From Sporosarcina sp. P32b (GTDB lineage Bacteria; Bacillota; Bacilli; Bacillales_A; Planococcaceae): a stretch of 64,000 bases of DNA. Location of the stretch: positions 1-64,000 of the forward strand of contig NZ_PDZB01000006.1 in NCBI RefSeq assembly GCF_002743335.1, read 5' to 3'. Under the pieces are notes generated by a model that was not told the origin of the DNA, did not search any database, and was given only the letters and a program-made list of their open reading frames with translations. Numbering within the stretch: the first letter of the stretch is position 1; every line of letters begins with the position of its first letter. This document shows, piece after piece, positions 51,070 to 59,598 of this stretch. The translations under genes were made by a program, and so were the position numbers.

Positions 51070-52323
51070 ATGAAGAAATATATAAATGCGAATATATACG
51101 GTGACCCAGATTCCCATGAGTTTTTAGTGAAAGATGGTCAGTTTACCGCAATAGGTAATGATCTAGATAACGCAGATGAAGTAATTGACCTGCAAGGACG
51201 TTTAGTATTGCCACCTTATGTGGACCCTCATTTACATTTGGATTATATCTTTTCGGGACTAGGCGAAGGAAATGCAAATGTATCCGGAACATTATTTGAA
51301 GGCATTCAGCGTTGGAGTGATAATAAGAAATCATTGACTGAAGAAATGGTGCGTGAACGTGCGATAAAAGGAATTCAAAAAGAAGTGAGTAAAGGAGTTC
51401 AATTCATTCGTACACATGTAGACATTACAGATCCAAATTTAACGGGAATGAAAGCGTTAGTTACACTGCGCGAAGAATTGAAAGACCTCGTTACATTACA
51501 ACTCGTAGCTTTTCCTCAAGAAGGATTCTTTAGATATGAAGGGGCAGAGCGTTTAATGCAAGAAGCGCTTGAAATGGGTGCGGACGTCGTAGGGGGGATT
51601 CCTCACTTTGAAATTTCGTATGAGCATGGCGTGGAGTCATTGCGACGTATTGTCGACATGGCCGTAAAGCATAACGTGATGATTGATATTCATTGTGATG
51701 AAAACGATGATCCAAATAGTCGTTTCTTAGAAGTGTTAAACGCGCTCGTTATGGAAAAAGACTACGGTAAATATACAACGGCTAGTCATACATGTAGCTT
51801 CGGTTCAGTCGATAATAGCTATGCCAATAAAATGTTAGGTCTATTTAAAGAATCACAAATCAACTTTATTTCTTGTCCAACTGAAAATGCTCATTTACAA
51901 GGACGGGGAGATAGCTATCCTACACGTCGTGGCTTAACACGAGTCAAAGAGTTGTTGAATAACGGAAACAATGTGGCGTTTGCGCAAGATTCCATAGCAG
52001 ACTACTGGTATCCGTTAGGCAATGGAAATATGATGAATATTTTAGATAATGGGATTCACTTAGCGCATTACACACATATTGACGAGATCAATAAGGCGTT
52101 GGATTTGATCACGTATTACGGTGCGAACATTATGAGAGTAAACGATGCGTATGGTATTGAAGTAGGGAAGCCTGCGAACTTTATCGTGTTGGATGCACAA
52201 GATCCGTATGAGGCTATTCGTGAGCGGGCGGAAGTGCTGATGTCCGTAAGAAACGGTGGCTATCTCTTTAAGCGTGAACCGCGAAAAAATGAAGTCGAAG
52301 TGGATTTTTTAAAGCAATCGTAA
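51070..52323 (+). CDS. Cytosine deaminase-like amidohydrolase (CodA family)
   Basis: A 417-residue metal-dependent amidohydrolase with the cytosine-deaminase pattern: PHLHLDYIF (metal His pair), HCDENDDPNSR (metal His, catalytic Glu), TASHTCSF, ENAHLQGRGDSYPTRRGLTRVKELL and FAQDSIADYWYPLGNGNM (metal Asp). Substrates in the family include cytosine, isoguanine and creatinine-like rings, so the exact one is uncertain. AAAGGAGC lies 11 bases before the ATG used. Monocistronic with a strong terminator; no cytosine permease is adjacent. Confidence 0.82.
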   Translation: MKKYINANIYGDPDSHEFLVKDGQFTAIGNDLDNADEVIDLQGRLVLPPYVDPHLHLDYIFSGLGEGNANVSGTLFEGIQRWSDNKKSLTEEMVRERAIKGIQKEVSKGVQFIRTHVDITDPNLTGMKALVTLREELKDLVTLQLVAFPQEGFFRYEGAERLMQEALEMGADVVGGIPHFEISYEHGVESLRRIVDMAVKHNVMIDIHCDENDDPNSRFLEVLNALVMEKDYGKYTTASHTCSFGSVDNSYANKMLGLFKESQINFISCPTENAHLQGRGDSYPTRRGLTRVKELLNNGNNVAFAQDSIADYWYPLGNGNMMNILDNGIHLAHYTHIDEINKALDLITYYGANIMRVNDAYGIEVGKPANFIVLDAQDPYEAIRERAEVLMSVRNGGYLFKREPRKNEVEVDFLKQS

Positions 52324-52341
52324 GAGTTCTTGGTCATACTT

Positions 52342-52385
52342 AAAAGTCTTTCTCAACCTAGTGTTGAGGAAGACTTTTATTTTTC
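52342..52385 (+). terminator. Intrinsic terminator of the amidohydrolase gene
   Basis: Stem AAAAGTCTTTCTCAAC (52342-52357) / GTTGAGGAAGACTTTT (52363-52378), complementary apart from one mismatch, followed by ATTTTTC. Confidence 0.92.
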
Positions 52386-52645
52386 ATAAAATATTGGAAG
52401 TAAATCAAACCCAGTAGAAGAAGTACAGGAATTGAGGTAACAATTAAAACCAAAATTTTTAACTTTCCTTAACTTTTTTCAAAATGACAGGAATTAGTAT
52501 TGAATTACAGACAGAGGAGGTTGTCTTCTTCATGTATATAAATTATCTCTGTGTTATGATAGCTGGATAAATTAAAACTTGTCGGTGCAAGGGGAATAAG
52601 TCTCCAAACCGCAAATTAAATATATAAAAGAGGAGGAATCATAAA

Positions 52646-53347
52646 GTGATTATTCATCCAATCAAAGCCTTTTCTGATAATTATATATGGTGCATTCAAG
52701 AAGAAACAGAGGTCGTTGTGGTGGATCCAGGAAAAGCGAGTGTTGTCCTGGAGTACCTTGAAGAAAAGCAGCTTCGTTTGGCGGCCATTCTTTTAACTCA
52801 TATGCATGAAGATCATACTGGTGGGGTACGGGAGATTCTAGCGAGTCATCCTGAAATTCTCGTTTATGGCCCGGAAGAAACGAAAGACTTGGTGAATAGT
52901 GTGGTAAAGGAAGGGGACTCCTTTAACTTGATGAGTCAAACTTTCCAGGTCTACGAATCAGGAGGTCATACGCATGGCCATATCAGTTTTTTAATGGGGA
53001 AAAACCTCTTTTGCGGGGATGCCTTATTTTCAGCCGGATGTGGTCGGGTCTTTACGGGCGATTACGAAGCTCAATATGAAACGTTGCAGAAATTTAAGCA
53101 CTTGGACGATGATATAAACGTTTATGCCGGTCACGAGTATACCGAAACTAATTTACGTTTTGCATACGAAATACAGCCGGATAATAAAAAAATCTCCAAC
53201 TCATTGGATGAAGTCCAAGAAATGCGTGCTAAAGGTCAGCCAACGCTCCCGTCAACAATCGGCAGAGAGAAGGAAATTAACCTCTTTTTGCAAGCAGAAA
53301 CTTTGGAAGACTTTATCGAACTACGTAACGCGCGTGATAATTTCTAG
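52646..53347 (+). CDS. gloB: Hydroxyacylglutathione hydrolase-like MBL protein (GloB, glyoxalase II-like)
   Basis: A 233-residue MBL-fold hydrolase with THMHEDHTGG (binuclear metal motif HxHxDH), GHTHGHISF, FCGDALFSAGCGRVF and YAGHEYTETNLRFA, the glyoxalase II pattern. Firmicutes lack glutathione, so the thioester substrate is probably a bacillithiol adduct. Start is GTG with AGAGGAGG upstream. A glyoxalase I-like gene lies 88 bases downstream, forming a probable methylglyoxal detoxification pair. Confidence 0.87.
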   Translation: MIIHPIKAFSDNYIWCIQEETEVVVVDPGKASVVLEYLEEKQLRLAAILLTHMHEDHTGGVREILASHPEILVYGPEETKDLVNSVVKEGDSFNLMSQTFQVYESGGHTHGHISFLMGKNLFCGDALFSAGCGRVFTGDYEAQYETLQKFKHLDDDINVYAGHEYTETNLRFAYEIQPDNKKISNSLDEVQEMRAKGQPTLPSTIGREKEINLFLQAETLEDFIELRNARDNF

Positions 53348-53435
53348 GGCAACTGACTTTGTTCAATCGCATAAAGTGTACGGATATAGTATCTATGATA
53401 AGATTAGGTCAATAAAATCATGGAGGATGATAGTG

Positions 53436-53816
53436 ATGAACCAAGTGCTCGTTGAAATTTGTTTACGTGTTAGAGACATTGATGCGACTTTAGATTTTTA
53501 TACGGAGCTTTTTGATTTTGAAGTAGCCAGTCGCAGAGAATTCCCTGAGAATAAATTTGATTTAATCTATCTAAATTCACCAGGGTCTTCAGTACAAATA
53601 GAACTTACGTATAATTATGATGCAGAACCATATGTTATAGGAAATGGTTTCAGTCATTTAGGTGTAACCGTAAATGATTTAGAAAAAATGCATGAAATCT
53701 GTAAAGCTTCTTCTTATGAAACAGGAGAATTAAAAGGACTTGCAGGCGGAACACCTTCTTACTTCTTTGTTACTGACCCTGACGGCTATAGAATCGAAGT
53801 AAAGCGTAAACACTAA
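53436..53816 (+). CDS. Glyoxalase I-like VOC protein
   Basis: A 126-residue single-module VOC protein beginning MNQVLVEICLRVRDIDATLDFYTELFDFEVASRREFPENKFDLIYLNSPGSSVQIELTYN and ending FVTDPDGYRIEVKRKH. The Glu in IELTYN and the terminal GYRIEV Glu and surrounding residues resemble lactoylglutathione lyase. The frame is open far upstream, overlapping gloB, but GGAGG before the ATG at 53436 fixes the start. With GloB it would clear methylglyoxal. Confidence 0.83.
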   Translation: MNQVLVEICLRVRDIDATLDFYTELFDFEVASRREFPENKFDLIYLNSPGSSVQIELTYNYDAEPYVIGNGFSHLGVTVNDLEKMHEICKASSYETGELKGLAGGTPSYFFVTDPDGYRIEVKRKH

Positions 53817-53846
53817 AACATTCTAAATTCAAAAATGATTGTAAAT

Positions 53847-53903
53847 AGCCTACCCCTCGACACTCTTTTACCAAACAGAGAATGGAGGTGTAGGCTTTTT
53901 TAT
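53847..53903 (+). terminator. Intrinsic terminator of the glyoxalase pair
   Basis: AGCCTACCCCTC (53847-53858) pairs with GAGGTGTAGGCT (53885-53896), one mismatch, with a 26-base loop, then TTTTTTATT. Confidence 0.8.
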
Positions 53904-54138
53904 TGTCGTAGTATTTCTCGTTAGACGGATGATTGTATCAATCGCGTCGTTTTCATGACCAGCTCGACTATGGATTTCCTCGCATTTGCTCGGTGAAAAC
54001 GTCCGTTGTGAATGTTGTTCGGTCTGTATTAATAACCGCATCTTTTACACTGTCGTTAGTGATTTCTACTCCGTTATCTTCTTTGACTTGATCAGTTATG
54101 ATTAAAGAAATCAGCCTGATTGAGGCATGGTCCTTATT
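53890..54138 (-). pseudogene. Frameshifted gene remnant, family not recognised
   Basis: The minus strand carries coding-like sequence in two frames: first ITDQVKEDNGVEITNDSVK and on to TTDVFTEQMRGNP, ending at a stop (53968-53970), then from another frame CEEIHSRAGHENDAIDTIIR followed by LTRNTTTIKK. Together they read like the end of one protein broken by a frameshift. The first piece has no start codon with a ribosome-binding site. Low certainty. Confidence 0.35.
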
Positions 54139-54167
54139 CTATACTAGCACCCATAGTTCGGACAGTG

Positions 54168-54370
54168 GTTTGAAACCGTTGATCTGCGTTGCAGCCGGAC
54201 GCGTTCCGGAGGGCGGGCGGTGAACCACACCCCTTCGCTGCGCTCGCAGGGTGTTTCACCTGTCAATGCAAAGATGTGCTCCTTTCCGCTCCGCTTCACT
54301 CGCAAAAGCCGTTCTTCGTTACGGCTCTCGCTGATCCTCCCGGAGTCGCCGGCTTCCACTCCGATCAACT
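54168..54370. repeat. Dispersed palindromic repeat element
   Basis: CCGGACGCGTTCCGGAGGGC, GCGGTGAACCACACCCCTTC, GGGTGTTTCACCTGTC, then GCAAAAGCCGTTCTTCGTTA and CTGATCCTCCCGGAGTCGCC. The middle is nearly the reverse complement of 27055-27175, and the CCGTTCTTCGTTACGGCTC block is the inverted partner of 26802-26832. Confidence 0.75.
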
Positions 54371-54426
54371 AAGCGTCTACAAATAAGCTTCTTCCATAAT
54401 CGCGCCCGATTGTAGAAATAATAATG

Positions 54427-54807
54427 TTATTTACTTTTTTCCATAACTGCAAAATAACTTTGTTCACTGTCAGCAAAGTTAAACACTCTACCAGTCGGCA
54501 TTTCCATAATCTCCCCAACAGTAACACCCTGACTTGTTAAATCGTTATATAATTTATCGAGGTTTTCAGTTGTGAACATTAAAGATGGAGTACCTAGATT
54601 TAATTCTGGAGACATCTTAGCTATTGCTTCTTTATCGTGTAAAATGATACTTGTTTCTGAATCCTTAGAGGGAGAAATTTCAACCCATCTCATTCCTTGT
54701 CCATTTTCTTCAGCAACGATACTAAAGCCCACTTTTTTCGTCCAGAAATCAACTGCCTCGTCTTGGTTCTTTACATAAAGCATAATTTGACCAATTTTAT
54801 TAATCAT
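54427..54807 (-). CDS. VOC-family protein (glyoxalase/bleomycin-resistance fold)
   Basis: A 126-residue VOC protein: MINKIGQIMLYVKNQDEAVDFWTKKVGFSIVAEE, RWVEISP and FNFADSEQSYFAVMEKSK. The usual metal His at the start is replaced by Gln (GQIMLYV), common in non-lyase VOC proteins, and Glu in WVEISP is kept. Function unknown; drug binding or a lyase role is possible. AAAAAGGAGAAA precedes the ATG. Monocistronic. Confidence 0.8.
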   Translation of the reverse strand: MINKIGQIMLYVKNQDEAVDFWTKKVGFSIVAEENGQGMRWVEISPSKDSETSIILHDKEAIAKMSPELNLGTPSLMFTTENLDKLYNDLTSQGVTVGEIMEMPTGRVFNFADSEQSYFAVMEKSK

Positions 54808-54908
54808 TAACTTTTCTCCTTTTTAACTTTTATTGTTTTACCACTCACAATTATCATCTCAAAAAAAATTCAATGCAATAATATGGCCCGTTTATGGAAC
54901 ATCGTCAT

Positions 54909-54951
54909 AAACCCAAACCCAAACCCAAACCCAAACCCAAACCCAAACCCA
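54909..54951. repeat. Hexanucleotide repeat (AAACCC)n
   Basis: Seven perfect tandem copies of AAACCC, flanked by A/T-rich intergenic DNA. It resembles telomere-type repeats of eukaryotes but is short and internal, so it is a simple-sequence expansion. Confidence 0.95.
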
Positions 54952-55460
54952 CAGTAAACAAATAAGCAACTACTTACTAAAATATTTCCATGGCTATGGA
55001 TTTGAAGTTTCAATTCGTGCTTTTTGTATCTGTCTATATTTTACAATACTACTCAACCTTTCATACTATTTCAATGCCTTTTCAAAGTCCTTTAATAAAT
55101 AATGGTTCAGCATTTTTCTGAACATGCCATTTGTGCAAGTGGAGGAAGTCTCTTTCATATAACGTAACCACACTTTTTAATTCAGCTATCATTGTCTAGT
55201 TAATGATTAATTAAATATCGCTATAATTATCTAAATTTTCAAATAGGGTGTATGATAGAGAAGTAATACAGAAAAGTTAATAAATAGAAAAAAGAAAGCA
55301 GTCTTTTTTGGTAGAAACTTGTCTTCATTTTAATGAGGGAAAATGTATTCTAAAAAACCTTATAATAGACTCTTTGTAAACACTCTTGAAGGTTTATATA
55401 AAATGGGCCCGTAACTATGAAATTGATGAATCTTTATATCAAATCATTGGAGGGAACTTT
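54952..55460. other. A/T-rich intergenic region
   Basis: About 500 bases with no supported gene. A run TTATATAAA lies near 55393, and GAAAACGT-free A/T-rich DNA fills the rest. A frame open from 55386 into the next gene lacks a ribosome-binding site before 55461. I see no other structure. Confidence 0.6.
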
Positions 55461-56552
55461 ATGAACATAACAGTAGTAGGAGCAGGGCACGGAGGTACAA
55501 CCATTGCAGCAGATTTAAAAATGAAAGGTCACTTGGTCACCTTATTGAAAACGTCCAAGGGGCTGCATACTGAACATTTCGACCATATTGCGCGAAATAA
55601 AGGCGAAATCACATTACTAGATCATTCTGTAGAAACTACTGTGCATCTCGATTTAGTCACGACGGATGTACAATTGGCTATTACAAATGCTGAAATTATT
55701 ATTATATATGTGCAAACAAATTACCATGAGGACGTAATCAAACGTATTATTCCATTCATGAATGAAGATCAAATTGTGTTGCTGGAACCAGGTTACTTAT
55801 CTACTGCCTATTTCTTAAAACACGAAAAAGAGAAAAGTTTCACTATAGTGGAAGCACAAAGTTCTCCAATTGATTGTCGAATTGTAGAACCTGGGAAAGT
55901 AAAAGTTTTATTCAAGAATGTGCGAAATCCTGTAGCGATATTTACTAATCGCAATGAAAAAGTAATACAGGAGAAGCTGAACACATTAGAATATAACTTT
56001 GTTTATCTGAATTCGATTATCGAAGCAGCTCTTCATAATCCTAATTTAATTGTTCATACAATCGGTGGAATTATGAGTATTCCTCGCATTGAACATACAA
56101 AAGGCGATTATTGGATGTATAAAGAAGTATTTACACCGCATGTTTGGAACATCGTCAACAGTTTAGACGATGAAAAGATGAATGTTCTTGAGGCAATTGG
56201 GGCAGAAAGATTACCTTATGTGGAAGCGTGTAGGTACCGTAATTCTGAAGATCTAACTATTGATGCGAAAGAAGCGTTTCTGACGTATGCAAAGAACAGT
56301 TCGCCAGAAGGTCCGCTTGTAGCAGATTCCCGATTTATTACAGAAGACGTACCCGAAGGCTTAGTTTTATTAGAATCTCTTGGACAAATGTTGGGTATTA
56401 AAACACCTACTTGCAGTAGCTTGATCGATATCGCTTCTGCAGCGTTAAACGTAGACTTCAGAAAGAACGCCAGAACGGTGGAGTTACTTGGCAAGGGAAA
56501 TCTGGAGAAAATAATTGGTTTTACGAATCATGACTTTATGATACCAGCGTAA
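55461..56552 (+). CDS. NAD(P)-dependent opine (octopine/nopaline) dehydrogenase-family protein
   Basis: A 363-residue protein with an N-terminal Rossmann fold starting MNITVVGAGHGGTTIAADL and a C-terminal octopine-dehydrogenase domain (HNPNLIVHTIGGIMSIPRIE, SRFITEDVPEGLVLLESLGQMLGIKTPTC). The family joins an amino acid and a keto acid, or acts as a related dehydrogenase; CntM of staphylococci is a member. No metallophore or transporter genes are near, so the product is unknown. TTGGAGGG precedes the ATG. Ended by a strong terminator. Confidence 0.8.
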   Translation: MNITVVGAGHGGTTIAADLKMKGHLVTLLKTSKGLHTEHFDHIARNKGEITLLDHSVETTVHLDLVTTDVQLAITNAEIIIIYVQTNYHEDVIKRIIPFMNEDQIVLLEPGYLSTAYFLKHEKEKSFTIVEAQSSPIDCRIVEPGKVKVLFKNVRNPVAIFTNRNEKVIQEKLNTLEYNFVYLNSIIEAALHNPNLIVHTIGGIMSIPRIEHTKGDYWMYKEVFTPHVWNIVNSLDDEKMNVLEAIGAERLPYVEACRYRNSEDLTIDAKEAFLTYAKNSSPEGPLVADSRFITEDVPEGLVLLESLGQMLGIKTPTCSSLIDIASAALNVDFRKNARTVELLGKGNLEKIIGFTNHDFMIPA

Positions 56553-56582
56553 GAAACTGCCAAATACACAAATTCAAATGGT

Positions 56583-56617
56583 AAAGACCCCCTTACAATT
56601 CTGTGAGGGGGTCTTTA
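56583..56617 (+). terminator. Intrinsic terminator
   Basis: Stem AAAGACCCCCTTACA (56583-56597) / TGTGAGGGGGTCTTT (56602-56616), with one mismatched pair; short T end. Confidence 0.85.
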
Positions 56618-56690
56618 AATGGATGTATACTGTTTTCGTAGCGAGCGTAGCATTGACGAATAGAAAAAAGTATCTGTACGTTGATCCACA

Positions 56691-57533
56691 TTAAAAATAC
56701 TTACTATACAAGTCATGGCGTAGTTTCCCGCTCAAGTGCGCATAAATTCGTGTAGTTTCACTTTTTTCGTGTCCGAGTAAACTTTGGATTACTTCAAGCG
56801 GGGCACCGTTGTTAATCAGATGCGTAGCATAACTATGCCGCAACTGATGAGGGTGTATACATTTATTAATACCTGAGCGTTTTGATACACGCTTGAGAGT
56901 ATAACGTAGTGTATCGATGCTCATACGTTTCTTCGGATTCCGCTCGGTGACGAATAGGCAGGGGTCTTGATCGTCGCGTTCTTCTAAATATCGTTTTAGC
57001 CAAATCGCACACCGTACATTGAAATACACTTCGCGTTCTTTGTCGCCTTTACCGAGCACGATGACCGAGTTGCCGATGAAATCGATATCTCGCCGATTGA
57101 GTGTAGCTACTTCTCCTATACGGCAACCGGTTGAATAGAAAAACTCGAATAAGGCTTTCTCCATCGAGGTGTCGCAGGCTTCGCGTAAATGTTCTATTTC
57201 ATGTTTGGAAAGGAACTTTGGAATGCGTTGACCCATTTTGGGTTCTTTTAATTTAGAAGCTGGGTTTTTCGCCATGAATCCTTCTTCATGTGTCCATTTG
57301 AATAATGATCGGATGAATCGAACACGGTGCCCGAGACTCGAAGGCTTTAAGTGACTGCCGCATTCGATCAGATAGGTTTTTAGTTCATCCGTTGTGATAT
57401 CTTCCATGGATACCTCACCGATAAATCGTTTCAACATGTCGCATTGATAACTGTACATTTTTAGTGTCAGAGGAGAATATCCTTCAATGCGTTTATCTGC
57501 TTCATATTTCGTCCAAGCTTCGCAAATCAACAT
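56691..57533 (-). CDS. Tyrosine recombinase/integrase (XerC/D-like)
   Basis: A 280-residue tyrosine recombinase: N-terminal SAM-like core-binding domain (about residues 1-85) and catalytic domain with Arg in TGCRIGEVATLN, Lys in VLGKGDKEREVYF, HPHQLRHSYATHL (His, Arg), LLGHEKSETTRIYAHL (His, nucleophile Tyr). All catalytic residues are present. It is not one of the housekeeping XerC/XerD by context and has no nearby element genes or att duplications that I can see. ATG at 57533 is preferred over GTG at 57542. Confidence 0.87.
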   Translation of the reverse strand: MLICEAWTKYEADKRIEGYSPLTLKMYSYQCDMLKRFIGEVSMEDITTDELKTYLIECGSHLKPSSLGHRVRFIRSLFKWTHEEGFMAKNPASKLKEPKMGQRIPKFLSKHEIEHLREACDTSMEKALFEFFYSTGCRIGEVATLNRRDIDFIGNSVIVLGKGDKEREVYFNVRCAIWLKRYLEERDDQDPCLFVTERNPKKRMSIDTLRYTLKRVSKRSGINKCIHPHQLRHSYATHLINNGAPLEVIQSLLGHEKSETTRIYAHLSGKLRHDLYSKYF

Positions 57534-57627
57534 CCTATTCACACTCCCATATTAGCAATCTAGTAGTAGCCAGTATGTCCGTATGAAAGAATTTTATTCA
57601 TTGAGAGAGTGTAGATGTTTACATAGT

Positions 57628-57816
57628 TTAGCGACCCGATCGCAAATACTCTTCATCCACGAGTGGTTTTCCTTCCGCGTCGACGAGGACTGTCATTCCA
57701 AGACCGTAGCCTTGTGCTTGCGACATATAAAGCACGCCCGTTTCATTGTCACGTATCACTTGGAATTGCATCAATTTCCCTTGTTTCTCGATAATTTCAA
57801 AACGTTTTTTATCCAT
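57628..57816 (-). CDS. DUF6440 family protein
   Basis: A 62-residue protein of the DUF6440 type: KKRFEIIEKQGKLMQFQVIRDNETGVLYMSQAQGYGLGMTVLVDAEGKPLVDEEY. These small proteins are widespread in Firmicutes with no known role. CAAAGGAGGG precedes the ATG. Monocistronic, between the recombinase and the divergent SLH protein gene. Confidence 0.82.
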   Translation of the reverse strand: MDKKRFEIIEKQGKLMQFQVIRDNETGVLYMSQAQGYGLGMTVLVDAEGKPLVDEEYLRSGR

Positions 57817-57983
57817 AGCAGACCCTCCTTTGTATTAGTATTACTATACAATCGGCTGTTTGGTTATTCAAAATTATTTTAACACCTAATAAGTAATGTA
57901 ATAATCTAAAGAGCATTTGAAACTATTTCTATAATTCTTCGTCTGTACGGCACATGACTAGACTACGGAGAGGATGAAGTCGA

Positions 57984-59462
57984 ATGAAGAATAAAATCAT
58001 AGCGATACTCGGTGCGATTTTGCTAGTATGCGGTTTGCCTGTATCAAGTGCAGCAGCAGACAAAGCGAAATTTCCGGATGTTCCAGATTCGAAGCATTTC
58101 GCGAAAGCGGTGAATGACTTGGCGTCACGTCATATAATTGGAGGCTATCCAGACGGAACTTTCCGTCCTAGCGAGTCCATTACGAGAGGGCAGGCGGCTG
58201 CCATTATCGTGAAGATGACGAAACTTCCCACTACGCATATAAAAGATCCAAAATTCAAAGACGTTTCGACTGCAAATGGTTACTATAAGGCGATTGCGGC
58301 ATTAGCGCAAAAAGGAGTCATCAACGGCTATGGTGACGGACGATTCGGGCCGAACGATTCGATTACGCGCGCGCAAATGGCTTCGATCATCATCAAAGCG
58401 TTCGAATTGCCGTTGTATCGCGATCCGGATTATGGATTTAAAGACGTTGTGCATAAAAACGGCCATAGGGATGGGATTTATAGTTTGTATCAACTCGGGC
58501 TGACAACGGGAACTTCACCTACCACATTTAGTCCGAATGCTTCCATTACGAGAGGTCAAGCAGCGAAATTACTGAAAGCGGCAGAAGATGTGAAGCCAGC
58601 GATTTTGACGATCCGTGCGAAAGATTTTAAATGGAAGAGATTCAACGACGTCAGCAAAACGAACTCGGATATAGTTGATATTGTGGGAGACAGTGAAATA
58701 CCGAGTCAAGTCAATTTAAAAACGAAGATTCATATTGTGCCGAAGAAAGAAGGAACGGCGACACTGACATTTTCAGGAGTAGCTTCATCCGATACAGATG
58801 ATCAAAACTACAGAAAATACTATGTGCATGTTAAAAAGGTCAATGGTGCATGGGATATTTCATTGGAAGAGACAACTGATATCTATTCAACGCCAGCACA
58901 ACTATGGAAGCATTATGAAAGAAGAGAAAACAACGAGGCATTCATAGATGCAGAGTCGATTTCTTTATCTACAGAACTAGGTGAACTGGTGAATGAACGT
59001 GTGGAATTTGAACGATGCGAAAATTCCACGCTTCAATATTGCCATGTGATCTATTTTGATCAACCAGGGACATTCATTGCGACAGTCAAGTATGAGGGTG
59101 GCGAAGTAATGCGTTATTACGTAACGTCTACTGAGCACAAAGATCAATTTTATTATTACACGCATATCACGCCGATCAAGCCGAATGAAGTGTTGCAGAT
59201 TTGGGATGGTGCTATTCTCGGCAAGCATGTGTTGCCTAAGGGGAGTGAGGAAATTGCGACCGTCACCCGAGATCCGGGAACGAATGTGTTCCGCATAACG
59301 CCGAAAAAAACAGGAGAATTTTTTGTGGATTTCCCGGATAGTAAAGTGGCACCGGGTAGCCATAGGGTTTACTACGGTATTACGGTCCGAGTGAGTAAAT
59401 TGGGGAGTTATCTACATGTAGATGCGGTTGTTAGTGAAGAAGATGATATGGTGTTTGATTAA
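57984..59462 (+). CDS. S-layer homology domain protein
   Basis: A 492-residue secreted protein: signal peptide (about residues 1-25, ending AAA), then three SLH domains at about 29-82, 90-142 and 149-200 (each with FxDV, GGYPDGTFRP/NGYGDGRFGP/TGTSPTTFSP and ITRxQ), which bind pyruvylated secondary wall polymer. The C-terminal 290 residues look beta-rich with no domain I recognise. It is probably anchored on the cell wall. AGAGGATG precedes the ATG; a terminator follows. Confidence 0.9.
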   Translation: MKNKIIAILGAILLVCGLPVSSAAADKAKFPDVPDSKHFAKAVNDLASRHIIGGYPDGTFRPSESITRGQAAAIIVKMTKLPTTHIKDPKFKDVSTANGYYKAIAALAQKGVINGYGDGRFGPNDSITRAQMASIIIKAFELPLYRDPDYGFKDVVHKNGHRDGIYSLYQLGLTTGTSPTTFSPNASITRGQAAKLLKAAEDVKPAILTIRAKDFKWKRFNDVSKTNSDIVDIVGDSEIPSQVNLKTKIHIVPKKEGTATLTFSGVASSDTDDQNYRKYYVHVKKVNGAWDISLEETTDIYSTPAQLWKHYERRENNEAFIDAESISLSTELGELVNERVEFERCENSTLQYCHVIYFDQPGTFIATVKYEGGEVMRYYVTSTEHKDQFYYYTHITPIKPNEVLQIWDGAILGKHVLPKGSEEIATVTRDPGTNVFRITPKKTGEFFVDFPDSKVAPGSHRVYYGITVRVSKLGSYLHVDAVVSEEDDMVFD

Positions 59463-59480
59463 TTGAATAGATATACGAAG

Positions 59481-59509
59481 AGCAGGCATGCAGTACATGT
59501 CTGCTTTTT
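59481..59509 (+). terminator. Intrinsic terminator of the SLH gene
   Basis: AGCAGGCATG (59481-59490) / CATGTCTGCT (59496-59505), with one G-T pair, followed by TTTT. Confidence 0.82.
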
Positions 59510-59598
59510 GGCACGAAAAAAATGTCTTCAGTAGGCTCGACATATGCTACACTACAATCAATAACAAGCTCTAACTCAAACTAAGGGAGGGCATGCAG

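Noticed and set aside
53124-53435. N-terminal extension of the glyoxalase I-like protein
   Set aside because: It overlaps gloB in another frame and has no site; GGAGG before 53436 sets the start.
54909-54951. True telomere or linear replicon end
   Set aside because: The run is short, internal and flanked by ordinary genes on both sides.
56691-57533. Integrative element around the tyrosine recombinase
   Set aside because: No att-site duplication, excisionase, tRNA target or cargo genes were seen; neighbours look like ordinary chromosomal genes.
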